In this document: positions 1 to 6,925 of the stretch, piece after piece | Numbering within the stretch: the stretch's first letter is position 1 | How the letters are laid out: each line of letters starts with the position of its first letter | Assembly (NCBI GenBank): GCA_959018045.1 | Contig: CAUEJN010000033.1 | Span: 1-10,401 of the forward strand | DNA length: 10,401 nt | Origin: an uncultured Butyricicoccus sp. | GTDB lineage: Bacteria; Bacillota; Clostridia; Oscillospirales; Butyricicoccaceae | Direction of reading: 5' to 3' | The notes under the pieces: model-generated | Databases searched by the model: none | The model's input: only the letters and a program-made list of their open reading frames with translations | What the model was told of the DNA's origin: nothing | Position numbers and translations under genes: made by a program

Positions 1-9
1 GAAGTGTTG

Positions 10-15
10 TATGAT
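10..15 (+). promoter_or_regulatory. Possible -10 element upstream of the HAD-GNAT gene
   Basis: TATGAT sits 45 bases before the ATG at 61 and resembles a sigma-A -10 box. The matching -35 would lie before the first base of the window, so the promoter cannot be confirmed. The gene could equally be internal to an operon starting further upstream. Confidence 0.3.
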
Positions 16-60
16 AAGGTGAAATCAAATCGGAAGAAGAGAGAAAGGAGTGGAAAAACT

Positions 61-1266
61 ATGAAAACCATCCTGTTTGATATGGACGGCGTGCTGGTCG
101 CCACCGAGCGCATGCATTATGAGGCGCTCAACCGAGTACTTGACCGCGCGGTCGGGCGGACGATGGACTGGGGGTATTACACCCAATTCATTGGTTCGAC
201 CACGACTTTTTTCTGGAGCACGCTCGATCGTGACTTTGGACTGAACGGTCAGACCGATGCGCTGCATCAGGCGTACACCCAGCAAAAGATCGAATTTTTG
301 AAAGAATGCGGACATACGCCGGTGGACGGTTCGCCCGAGCTTGTGCGTGCGCTGGCACGCCGCGGCTATCGCATGGCTGTGGCCTCGTCCTCGCCCATGT
401 GCGAGATTACCGAAGTTGTTCAGGCACTTGGTCTGGACGGCTGCTTTGAATTTTTGATCTCGGGCGAGACGGTGGAGCATCCCAAGCCCGCGCCCGATAT
501 TTTTTTGCAGGCAGCGGCGCACATGAGCGTGCCGCCCGAAGACTGCATCGTCATCGAGGACTCGTCCAACGGCGTGCGCGCAGCCAAGGCGGCAGGCATG
601 ACCTGCATTGCACTGCGCAACCCGGACTCGGGCAATCAGGATTTAACTTCGGCGGACATCATCATCGATGCACTGGGTGATGCCCTGCGCCAGATTACGG
701 GTCTGCCTTATCTGGCAACCGATCGTCTGTGTCTGCGTCCGTTTACGCTGGATGACGCACCGGCGCTCTATGAGCTGTGCTGCGATCCCGAGGTCAGCCG
801 TCTGACCGACTGGAAACCGCATGAGAGCGTGCAGGAGAGCGAGGACGTGCTGCGCACGGTCTTTGTGGGGACGGATACCTGGGCAATCGTGCGGGCATTC
901 GACCGCCGCCTGATCGGCGCCATTGGCCTGATGACCGACCCCAAGCGAGACAATCCCAATGCCCGTATGCTGGGCTACTGGCTGGGCACACCGTATTGGG
1001 GACTGGGCTATGCAGCCGAGGCTGCAAAGGTCGTCTGTGCCGAGGCCTTTGAGGAGATGGGGGTACAGCTCATCTCGGCGTACTGCTATGCTGACAATAC
1101 CCGTTCCCAGCGCGTACTGGAAAAGCTCGGCATGCGATACGAGGGCAGACTGCGCGCGGCATCCCGTACCTGGGACGGCAGAATTTTTGACGAGGTGTGC
1201 CTATCCAAAAGCCGCACCGAATATTTACAGGACTGCGCGGACGCGCAAGGGAGAACCAACGAATGA
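61..1266 (+). CDS. HAD-family phosphatase fused to GNAT N-acetyltransferase
   Basis: This 401-residue protein has two enzyme domains in one frame. Residues 1-215 are a HAD subfamily IA hydrolase of the beta-phosphoglucomutase/phosphatase type. Motif I is DMDGVL with the nucleophile at Asp7 and the acid/base at Asp9, motif II is around Ser109, the motif III lysine is Lys142 in HPKPAPD, and motif IV is the Glu166-Asp167 pair followed by SSNGVRAAKAAG. Residues 219-401 are a RimJ/RimL-like GNAT domain. It opens with TDRLCLRPF, has an acetyl-CoA loop around YWGLGYAAEA (312-321), and ends with the ADNTRSQRVLEKLGM helix (344-358). The ATG at 61 is preferred because AAAGGAG lies at 44-50; an upstream in-frame GTG at 4 lacks such a site. 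All catalytic HAD residues are present, so a small-molecule phosphatase or phosphomutase activity is likely, but neither substrate can be read from sequence. The stop overlaps the brnQ start. Confidence 0.9.
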   Translation: MKTILFDMDGVLVATERMHYEALNRVLDRAVGRTMDWGYYTQFIGSTTTFFWSTLDRDFGLNGQTDALHQAYTQQKIEFLKECGHTPVDGSPELVRALARRGYRMAVASSSPMCEITEVVQALGLDGCFEFLISGETVEHPKPAPDIFLQAAAHMSVPPEDCIVIEDSSNGVRAAKAAGMTCIALRNPDSGNQDLTSADIIIDALGDALRQITGLPYLATDRLCLRPFTLDDAPALYELCCDPEVSRLTDWKPHESVQESEDVLRTVFVGTDTWAIVRAFDRRLIGAIGLMTDPKRDNPNARMLGYWLGTPYWGLGYAAEAAKVVCAEAFEEMGVQLISAYCYADNTRSQRVLEKLGMRYEGRLRAASRTWDGRIFDEVCLSKSRTEYLQDCADAQGRTNE

Positions 1267-2600
1267 AATTAAATGTACAATCGCGCCTGCTGGTCGGCCT
1301 GACGCTGTTTTCCATGTTTTTTGGAGCGGGCAATCTGATTTTTCCACCGTTTCTGGGTGAACAGGCCGGCACGTCGGCCATTCCCGCGCTCATCGGCTTT
1401 TGCGTGAGTGCGGTCGGCCTGCCGATGCTGGGTGTTATTGCGGTCGCAAAGTCGGACGGCCTGCCCGTTCTGGCCGGACGTGTCCATCCGATCTTCGCGT
1501 CGGTCTTTACCTTTTTAATCTATCTGTCTATCGGTCCCTGTCTGGCCATCCCGCGTACGGCAACGACCTCGTTTGAGATTGCAGCCGTACCGTTTTTGCC
1601 CGAAGGAATTTCCAATGGAACGGCACAGCTGATCTATTCGATCGTATTTTTTGCGGTTGCACTGGCACTGGCGCTCCGACCGGACAAGCTGACCGATCGT
1701 CTGGGCAAGCTGCTTGGCCCTGCACTGCTGACGCTCATTCTGGTCGTCTTTGTCGGCTGTCTGCTGCATACCTTTGATGCACCGGGCGAGACTGTGGGCG
1801 CGTATGTCAAGAACCCTGTTGTCACCGGTTTTTTGGAAGGCTACCAGACTATGGACACCATTGCGGCGCTCAATTTTGGTTTTATCATCGCCCTTAATAT
1901 TCGGGCAAAAGGCGTGGAAGATGACCGGTCGGTGGTCGGAGAAACCTGCCGCGCGGGCGTGCTGGCGGGCATCGTTCTGCTGGCCGTTTACAGCGCACTG
2001 ACCTATGTCGGTGTACAGTCGGGCACCATCTCTTCGGGTGCAGCAAACGGCACCGAGGTACTGCGCTCGATCGTACTCGAGCTGTTCGGGCAGGGTGGAC
2101 TCATCATCCTGGCGCTCATCTTTGCCATCGCCTGCCTCAACACCTGCATCGGCCTGATTTCGTGCTGCAGCGACTACTTCACCAAGATCTTCCCGTTCTG
2201 GGGCTATCGCGTCTGGGCGGTCTTTTTCGCCGTGGTCAGCATGCTCATTTCGAACATTGGCTTAAACCAGATTCTCAAGGTATCGGTTCCGGTGCTGGGT
2301 GCCATTTACCCGGTTGCCATTGTGCTCATCGCGCTGGCGTTTGCGCATCCGTTCATCGGACGCTTTACGCTCATCTACCCGGTGTCCATCTTGCTGACCG
2401 GTGTTGTCAGCGTGATGGCGTCGCTCGACGGACTGGGCGTTGCGCTGCCCGGTATGGAGGCGCTGCGCATGCTGCCCTTCTATGGCGACAGCCTGGGATG
2501 GGTGCTGCCGGCGATTGTTGGTGTCATTTTGGGTATCATCCTTTCGGCTGTGACCGGCAAAAATCGACCGTCTGCGCAGTCTGTACACGAGACAAAATGA
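1263..2600 (+). CDS. brnQ: BrnQ branched-chain amino acid:cation symporter
   Basis: This 445-residue polytopic inner-membrane protein belongs to the LIVCS family, which imports leucine, isoleucine and valine with Na+ or H+. Family hallmarks are all visible: FGAGNLIFPP at residues 20-29 in the first helix, GPCLAIPRTA at 91-100, and GYQTMDT at 193-199 followed by an AALNFGF stretch. The length is typical for a 12-helix carrier. The ATG at 1263 is chosen because it overlaps the preceding stop (ATGA) and has AAGGGAGA at 1247-1254, eight bases upstream. An open frame reaching back to 1197 would only add residues inside the GNAT gene. The overlap suggests translational coupling with the HAD-GNAT protein. 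Which branched-chain amino acid is preferred cannot be told. Confidence 0.95.
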   Translation: MKLNVQSRLLVGLTLFSMFFGAGNLIFPPFLGEQAGTSAIPALIGFCVSAVGLPMLGVIAVAKSDGLPVLAGRVHPIFASVFTFLIYLSIGPCLAIPRTATTSFEIAAVPFLPEGISNGTAQLIYSIVFFAVALALALRPDKLTDRLGKLLGPALLTLILVVFVGCLLHTFDAPGETVGAYVKNPVVTGFLEGYQTMDTIAALNFGFIIALNIRAKGVEDDRSVVGETCRAGVLAGIVLLAVYSALTYVGVQSGTISSGAANGTEVLRSIVLELFGQGGLIILALIFAIACLNTCIGLISCCSDYFTKIFPFWGYRVWAVFFAVVSMLISNIGLNQILKVSVPVLGAIYPVAIVLIALAFAHPFIGRFTLIYPVSILLTGVVSVMASLDGLGVALPGMEALRMLPFYGDSLGWVLPAIVGVILGIILSAVTGKNRPSAQSVHETK

Positions 2601-2775
2601 AAACCGGGATTTGTGCATAATGGATAAGAATGACGCGGGAAATCAGCGAAAAACAGACCGTTATCTGTGCGGTTCATCTGGATTTCAAAAATGCAATACA
2701 CAACTTGCTGATACTTTGTCGTTTTTATGGCGCGCTTTTGGCACAAATGCTTGTTGCCACCGCGCAAATAAATGG
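2601..2775 (+). other. Intergenic spacer after brnQ, no gene seen
   Basis: This stretch is more A/T-rich than the flanking genes. I see no convincing gene or Rho-independent terminator in it. The small dyads around 2653-2673 have short stems and no following T-tract, so the end of the brnQ transcript is not defined. The right-hand end contains the -35 region of the next promoter. Confidence 0.5.
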
Positions 2776-2781
2776 TATAAT
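2754..2781 (+). promoter_or_regulatory. Sigma-A-type promoter for the glycosyltransferase gene
   Basis: TTGCCA at 2754-2759 and a perfect TATAAT at 2776-2781 are 16 bases apart. A TG one base before the -10 (2773-2774) makes it an extended -10 promoter. Transcription would begin near 2788, giving a leader of about 80 bases before the GTG start at 2870. This is the best promoter in the window by match to consensus. Confidence 0.75.
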
Positions 2782-2814
2782 ATCAGGCGGAAAAGATTGA
2801 GGATTTTACAATTA

Positions 2815-2859
2815 GGCACGGCAAACGCTGCCGGAGCCAGATATGGCGGGGCCATTTGG
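2815..2859 (+). promoter_or_regulatory. Two overlapping hairpins in the glycosyltransferase leader
   Basis: The first hairpin pairs CGGCA (2819-2823) with TGCCG (2829-2833), with outer GGC (2815-2817) and GCC (2836-2838). The second pairs ATGGC (2843-2847) with GCCAT (2851-2855) around a GGG loop. An outer CCA (2837-2839) can pair with TGG (2857-2859), which enters the Shine-Dalgarno. The outer stems share bases 2837-2838, so the two full structures compete. A regulatory role is inferred only. Confidence 0.3.
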
Positions 2860-2862
2860 AGG
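2858..2862 (+). promoter_or_regulatory. Ribosome binding site that fixes the GTG start at 2870
   Basis: GGAGG lies seven bases before GTG 2870. It is downstream of the in-frame ATG at 2843, so it cannot serve that ATG. This makes the GTG the likely initiation codon and shortens the protein by nine residues relative to the longest open frame. Confidence 0.8.
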
Positions 2863-2869
2863 AATTAAA

Positions 2870-4138
2870 GTGTTACAGTTCATACAAGGGTTCAACCTGC
2901 TGATTTTTGCATTGTTCACCGTGTTCTATGCCTATCAGCTGTTCTATGTCGTCGCGGCACTCTGGCACGATCGCAAGCGTACGCCCATGCCTGAGGCAAA
3001 GAAACAGCACAAGTTTGCGGCCATCATCTCCGCACGCAACGAGCGGGCAGTGATCAGCGAACTGGTGCGCAGCATAAAAATGCAAAATTACCCAGCAGAA
3101 CTCTTAGACGTATTCGTAGTTGCGGACAACTGCACCGACGATACCGCAGAGGCTGCCGAACGCGCGGGCGCGATTGTATTCAAGCGCTTCAACCGCACCG
3201 AGGTCGGCAAGGGATATGCGCTCGACTACGCATTCCAGCGCATTGAGAAGGAATACGCATCGGCAGGCTATGAAGGCTACTTCATTTTTGATGCCGACAA
3301 TCTGCTCGACCGCAACTACGTGGCCGAGATGAACAAGGTCTTTGACAGCGGCTATCGCGTCATCACCAGCTACCGAAATTCCAAGAATTTCGACTCGAAT
3401 TGGATCTCGGCAGGCAGCGCACTGTGGTTCCTGCGTGAGTCCAAGTTCCTGAACAATTCGCGCATGATTCTGGGCACCAACTGTGCGGTGTCCGGCACCG
3501 GTTTCCTGGTTGCCTGCGATGTACTGCGTGCACGCGGCGGCTGGAAGTACCATCTGCTGACCGAGGATATCCAATTTTCCATCGACTGCGCCTGCGAGGG
3601 CGAGCGTGTGGGCTACTGTTCGACCGCTGTGCTCTATGACGAGCAGCCGGTCACCTTTGAGCAGTCCTGGAATCAGCGCCTGCGCTGGTCGAAGGGCTTC
3701 TATCAGGTATTCGCACGCTACGGCCGCAAGCTGTTTGGCGGTGTGGTGAAGCGCCGCAGCTTCTCGTGCTACGACATGCTGATGACCGTTGCACCGGCCA
3801 TGCTTCTGACTCTGGCTTCGGTTGCAGTCAACGCATTCCTGCTGGTCAGCGCACTGCTGAGCACACCGGTTGCAGTCGGCGTGGTTCGCGTCACGCTGTC
3901 GTCCATTCTGTCGTCCTTCGGCGGATTTTATCTGACCCTGCTGTTCTTCGGCGCGGTTACGGTAATCACCGAGTGGAAGCACATCAATACCACGGCAGCG
4001 CGCAAGGTGCTTTACACCTTCACCTTCCCGCTGTTTATCTTCACCTACATCCCGATCGCGATTGTCGCACTCTTCCGCAAGATCGAGTGGAAGCCGATTG
4101 CACACACGATCAGCAAGTCGATCGAGGAATTCCAGTGA
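2870..4138 (+). CDS. Membrane-anchored family 2 glycosyltransferase, processive type
   Basis: This 422-residue protein transfers sugar from a nucleotide-sugar donor, probably building a polysaccharide at the cytoplasmic face of the membrane. It has one N-terminal helix (about residues 4-31), a GT-A catalytic domain, and about three hydrophobic segments in the last 130 residues. Catalytic landmarks are the ISARNE opening (about 53-58), ADNCTDD with Asp86, a DAD metal-binding motif (Asp141, Asp143), TED with the likely catalytic base Asp233, and QRLRW (Gln269-Trp273). The D, DxD, TED and QxxRW set is that of cellulose-synthase/hyaluronan-synthase-like GT2 enzymes. No PilZ domain is seen. The gene stands alone between its own promoter and terminator, with no export, polymerase-partner or sugar-precursor gene beside it, so the product is unknown. 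The initiation codon is GTG, chosen from the ribosome binding site. Confidence 0.9.
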   Translation: MLQFIQGFNLLIFALFTVFYAYQLFYVVAALWHDRKRTPMPEAKKQHKFAAIISARNERAVISELVRSIKMQNYPAELLDVFVVADNCTDDTAEAAERAGAIVFKRFNRTEVGKGYALDYAFQRIEKEYASAGYEGYFIFDADNLLDRNYVAEMNKVFDSGYRVITSYRNSKNFDSNWISAGSALWFLRESKFLNNSRMILGTNCAVSGTGFLVACDVLRARGGWKYHLLTEDIQFSIDCACEGERVGYCSTAVLYDEQPVTFEQSWNQRLRWSKGFYQVFARYGRKLFGGVVKRRSFSCYDMLMTVAPAMLLTLASVAVNAFLLVSALLSTPVAVGVVRVTLSSILSSFGGFYLTLLFFGAVTVITEWKHINTTAARKVLYTFTFPLFIFTYIPIAIVALFRKIEWKPIAHTISKSIEEFQ

Positions 4139-4171
4139 TTATTCTGCGGTTGACCTCCGCATGAATGTGAC
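4139..4171 (+). other. Short 3' untranslated stretch after the glycosyltransferase
   Basis: This is plain sequence between the glycosyltransferase stop and its terminator. No gene or motif is seen. Confidence 0.5.
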
Positions 4172-4203
4172 AAAGAGTCCTGCAATATGCAGGGCTCTTT
4201 TTG
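4172..4203 (+). terminator. Rho-independent terminator of the glycosyltransferase gene
   Basis: A 13-pair stem (4172-4184 with 4188-4200, one G-T pair) closes a three-base ATA loop. The 3' arm runs into a T-rich tail (TTTTT at 4198-4202). It lies 34 bases after the stop codon and separates this unit from the symporter gene. Confidence 0.92.
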
Positions 4204-4223
4204 TATGCTTTGGCTAGAAAACT

Positions 4224-4261
4224 TTGTCCGAGTTCGGATACTTTGCCAGTTTTTCGGACAA
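4224..4261 (+). promoter_or_regulatory. Inverted repeat upstream of the symporter promoter
   Basis: TTGTCCGA (4224-4231) and TCGGACAA (4254-4261) are perfect 8-base inverted arms, 22 bases apart. A third TCGGA copy (4234-4238) forms a tight palindrome with the first arm (TCCGA-GT-TCGGA). The element lies about 26 bases upstream of the probable -35, where an activator or repressor could bind. No regulator gene is adjacent, so the function is inferred. Confidence 0.35.
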
Positions 4262-4286
4262 GCTAAAGAAGATAATTGATTCATCC

Positions 4287-4315
4287 TTGTAATTTTTCCG
4301 GCTTTCCTGTATGAT
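4287..4315 (+). promoter_or_regulatory. Probable promoter of the AGCS symporter gene
   Basis: TTGTAA (4287-4292) and TATGAT (4310-4315) are separated by 17 bases and fit the sigma-A spacing. The leader to the ATG at 4354 would be about 30 bases. Both hexamers deviate from consensus, so the match is fair rather than strong. Confidence 0.55.
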
Positions 4316-4353
4316 AAATGTACTATGCACGGAAAAAAGATAGGAGGAACTGA

Positions 4354-5787
4354 ATGCTGAACGAGTATTTAGGAAGCTTGAATAACTTCATGTACACCTA
4401 CATTCTGATCTTTTTACTGATCGGATCAGGTGTATACTTCACCATCCGGACGGGCTTTGTCCAGATCCGGCGCATCGGCGACGTTATGCGCATCCTTAAG
4501 GAGAAGTCGCGCGATAATGACGGTGTCAAACAGGTATCATCCTTCCAGGCCCTTATGATTTCCACCGCTTCGCGCGTTGGTACGGGCAACATCGCGGGTA
4601 TTGCGGCGGCAATTGCAACCGGCGGTCCGGGTGCGGTGTTCTGGATGTGGCTGATGGCAGTCATCGGCGGCGCATCCGCATTTATCGAGTCTACACTCGC
4701 CCAGCTCTACAAGGTCAAGGACGGTGATTCCTTCCGCGGCGGTCCGGCGTACTATATCCAGCGCGGTATCGGCAAGCGCTGGCTCGGATGCCTGTTCTCG
4801 GTCTTTCTGATTGCCTGCTTTGCTTACGGCTTTAACGGCCTTCAGACTTACAACATTGCAACCGCGATCAAGTTCTATATCCCGGACTTTGACAACAGCA
4901 TGTGGCCGATGATCATTGGTATCGTCATGGCAGCGCTGACCGGTCTGGTTATCTTCGGCGGCGTACACCGTATCGGTTTCATCACCTCGGTCATCGTCCC
5001 CATCATGGCAGGCGGTTATATTCTGATTGGTCTGGTTATGATTTTCACCCATCTGTCGGCTGTTCCCGGCGTATTCAAGGAGATCTTCAGCCAGGCATTT
5101 GACGCACAGGCAATCGTCGGCGGTTTTGCCGGCAGTGCAGTCGTAACCGGTATCAAGAAGGGTCTGTTCTCCAACGAGGCTGGTATGGGTTCTGCACCCA
5201 ACGCGGCGGCTTCGGCAGCTGTCTCTCACCCGGCAAAGCAGGGCCTGATTCAGACGCTGTCGGTCTTCCTTGACACGCTGGTCATCTGCTCGACCACCGC
5301 GATGATCCTGATGGTTTCCGGCGTGCCGGTTTCGCAGGACATCACCTATGTTCAGGACGCAGTCAGCGGCACCTTCGGCCCGATTGGTATCCTGTTCATC
5401 ACCATTGCGATTTTCTTCTTCGCATTCTCCAGCCTGGTGGGCAACTACTACTACACCGAGTCTAACCTGCGCTTTATCAAGGACGACAAGCGTCTGCTGT
5501 TTGTCTTCCGTTTGACCTGTCTTGCTGCTATTTTCCTTGGCGCCCAGGCAAGCTTTGACACGGTTTGGAACCTTGCAGACATCCTGATGGGCTGCATGGC
5601 GATCGTGAACATTTTTGCCATTCTGGTATTGGGCAATCAGGCGCTCAAGGTGCTGGCCGACTATGACCGTCAGCGCAAGGAAGGCAAGGACCCTGTATTC
5701 TTTGCAAGTCACATTGGCATGAAGCCGGAAGATCTCGACTACTGGCACGATGAAGATCATGTGCCCGGTTGGGATACTGAAAACTAA
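4354..5787 (+). CDS. AGCS-family sodium:alanine/glycine symporter
   Basis: This 477-residue multi-helix membrane protein couples Na+ (or H+) entry to uptake of alanine, glycine or a similar small amino acid. Diagnostic AGCS motifs are clear: TASRVGTGNIAGIAAAI (71-87) followed by ATGGPGAVFWMW, RGGPAYYIQRGIG (128-140), and the highly conserved GLFSNEAGMGSAPNAA stretch (270-285) with SHPAKQG after it. The length is normal, and the soluble C-terminal tail after about residue 430 is usual for the family. AGGAGG at 4342-4347 lies six bases before the ATG. The gene is transcribed alone, between a promoter near 4300 and a terminator at 5800. Family members also include glutamine carriers, so the substrate is not settled and no symbol (alsT, agcS, dagA) is assigned. 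Confidence 0.95.
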   Translation: MLNEYLGSLNNFMYTYILIFLLIGSGVYFTIRTGFVQIRRIGDVMRILKEKSRDNDGVKQVSSFQALMISTASRVGTGNIAGIAAAIATGGPGAVFWMWLMAVIGGASAFIESTLAQLYKVKDGDSFRGGPAYYIQRGIGKRWLGCLFSVFLIACFAYGFNGLQTYNIATAIKFYIPDFDNSMWPMIIGIVMAALTGLVIFGGVHRIGFITSVIVPIMAGGYILIGLVMIFTHLSAVPGVFKEIFSQAFDAQAIVGGFAGSAVVTGIKKGLFSNEAGMGSAPNAAASAAVSHPAKQGLIQTLSVFLDTLVICSTTAMILMVSGVPVSQDITYVQDAVSGTFGPIGILFITIAIFFFAFSSLVGNYYYTESNLRFIKDDKRLLFVFRLTCLAAIFLGAQASFDTVWNLADILMGCMAIVNIFAILVLGNQALKVLADYDRQRKEGKDPVFFASHIGMKPEDLDYWHDEDHVPGWDTEN

Positions 5788-5799
5788 ATGCATAGTACC

Positions 5800-5830
5800 G
5801 GAACTCCACTTTTGTGGGGTTCCTTTTTTT
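5800..5830 (+). terminator. Rho-independent terminator of the symporter gene
   Basis: A 10-pair stem (5800-5809 with 5814-5823, one G-T pair) has a TTTT loop and is followed by seven T residues (5824-5830). It begins 12 bases after the stop codon. Its T-tract occupies the place where the -35 of the following promoter would lie. Confidence 0.93.
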
Positions 5831-5851
5831 GTTGCCGAAATGCCTTATAAT
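5823..5851 (+). promoter_or_regulatory. Probable promoter of the ABC operon, poor -35
   Basis: A perfect TATAAT lies at 5846-5851, about 100 bases before the first gene of the operon. At 16-17 bases upstream there is only the T-tract of the terminator (CTTTTT/TTTTTT), a weak -35. Such a promoter would be weak or helped by an activator. Only the -10 is well supported. Confidence 0.45.
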
Positions 5852-5878
5852 GTACACACAATCTACCCGGATTGTACA
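5851..5878 (+). promoter_or_regulatory. TGTACA inverted repeat at the ABC operon start
   Basis: TGTACA occurs at 5851-5856 and again at 5873-5878, with centres 22 bases apart, about two helical turns. Inside, ACAATC (5858-5863) and GATTGT (5870-5875) are perfect inverted arms with a TACCCG spacer. The element begins on the last base of the -10 box, so it could be an operator or the first hairpin of the transcript. Confidence 0.4.
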
Positions 5879-5950
5879 TAGAGCGGTCATCCAATCTCCT
5901 CAATTGAACGATAAGATAGCCATAAGGACTACGGAGGGAGGAACCCCAAA
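5879..5950 (+). other. Leader of the ABC operon
   Basis: This is untranslated sequence before the ATPase gene, ending in a strong GGAGGGAGG ribosome binding site (5933-5941). A TCTCCTC stretch at 5895-5901 could pair weakly with that site. No small reading frame or known riboswitch was recognised. Confidence 0.4.
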
Positions 5951-6925
5951 ATGATTGAAGTACAAGATTTGGTCAAGCGGTACGGCGGTTATCTGGCGGT
6001 CGATCACTTGAGCTTTTCGGCAGAGAAAGGGCAGATTTATGGCTTTCTCGGGCCGAATGGCGCAGGAAAAAGTACGACGATGAACATTATGACAGGCTGT
6101 CTGGCACCGACCAGCGGCACGGTCATCGTGGACGGCGTGGACTTGCAGCAGGAGCCGGAAAAGGTCAAGCAGCGCATCGGCTACCTGCCCGAGCTGCCGC
6201 CGCTCTACCCGGAGATGACTGTGCGAGAATATCTGACTTTTGCGGCAAAGCTCAAGAAAGTCCCCAGACTCGAACAGCTACAGCAAGTGGTGCAGGCGAT
6301 GAACAAGACCGGCCTGCTGGAAGAGCAGGATCATCTGATCCGCACACTGTCCAAGGGCTATCGGCAGCGTGTAGGACTGGCCGCAACCCTGCTCGGCAAT
6401 CCGGATGTTGTCATCCTGGATGAGCCGACCGTCGGCCTTGACCCCAGACAGATTCTCGAGATTCGCGACCTCATCCGCTCGCTGCGCGAAGAGCATGTCG
6501 TGATTTTGAGCTCGCACATTCTGTCCGAGGTCAGCGCGGTCTGTGACTACATTTTTATTCTCTCTCACGGAAAGCTGGTCGCGAGCGATACCCCGGAAAA
6601 GCTGGAGGCGCAGCTGCACGCAGGCGGTGCACTGTGCGCAAGCGTGCGGGCAACGCCGGAAGAGATGCGCACGCTGTGCAGCGCGATGCTGCCCGGCATT
6701 CCGGTTGAGATCAGCGCAGGCGCACGTGCCGGTCAAACCGAACTGCGCTTCGGTGCGGTGGATGACCGCGTCACCGAGGATTTCTTCTATGCGTGCGCTG
6801 AGGCGAAGAAGCCCATTCTCAAGCTCGAGCGGGAAAAGGCATCGCTTGAGGAAATCTTCCTCGAGCTGACCGATGACCATACCGATGCAGAACTGGTTCT
6901 TGAGCGAGAGGAGGCGGGCGCATGA
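5951..6925 (+). CDS. ABC transporter ATPase, GldA/CcmA-like
   Basis: This 324-residue cytoplasmic protein is the ATP-hydrolysing subunit of an ABC-2 type complex. Walker A is GPNGAGKST (34-42), the signature is LSKGYRQR (133-140), Walker B is VVILDEP (153-159), the D-loop is GLDP (162-165), and the switch histidine is His189. The Q-loop glutamine is replaced by Glu81 in GYLPE, which I recall as usual in the GldA/CcmA branch. About 100 residues follow the ATPase core as a C-terminal accessory domain. GGAGGGAGG at 5933-5941 lies nine bases before the ATG. Its last codons overlap the permease start (ATGA), so it is the first gene of a four-gene operon. The family assignment to ABC-2 exporters is firm. 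The GldA link rests on the neighbours, and no gliding role is implied. Confidence 0.93.
   Translation: MIEVQDLVKRYGGYLAVDHLSFSAEKGQIYGFLGPNGAGKSTTMNIMTGCLAPTSGTVIVDGVDLQQEPEKVKQRIGYLPELPPLYPEMTVREYLTFAAKLKKVPRLEQLQQVVQAMNKTGLLEEQDHLIRTLSKGYRQRVGLAATLLGNPDVVILDEPTVGLDPRQILEIRDLIRSLREEHVVILSSHILSEVSAVCDYIFILSHGKLVASDTPEKLEAQLHAGGALCASVRATPEEMRTLCSAMLPGIPVEISAGARAGQTELRFGAVDDRVTEDFFYACAEAKKPILKLEREKASLEEIFLELTDDHTDAELVLEREEAGA

Noticed and set aside
2653..2673. Possible terminator after brnQ
   Set aside because: The stems are only about four pairs and no T-tract follows.
2611..2868. Possible small gene of 85 codons before the glycosyltransferase
   Set aside because: No ribosome binding site is evident, no domain is recognisable, and the frame contains the extended -10 promoter and leader hairpins of the next gene.
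3104..4105. Minus-strand open frame opposite the glycosyltransferase
   Set aside because: The + strand carries all GT2 motifs; the antisense translation shows no family features.
5643..5787. Charged C-terminal tail of the symporter as an added regulatory domain
   Set aside because: A soluble tail of this type is common in the AGCS family, so it is not treated as novel.
4537..5793. Long minus-strand open frame opposite the AGCS symporter
   Set aside because: Its translation is rich in Cys, Arg, His and Asp with no domain or membrane pattern, and the + strand encodes a textbook AGCS protein.
5895..5941. Anti-Shine-Dalgarno TCTCCTC pairing with the ABC operon ribosome binding site
   Set aside because: Only about five consecutive pairs are possible over a 30-base loop, too weak to claim as a regulatory element.
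6179..6195. Q-loop Gln replaced by Glu as a sign of a broken ATPase
   Set aside because: I recall GYLPE as the usual form in GldA/CcmA-like ATPases, and all other catalytic motifs are intact.
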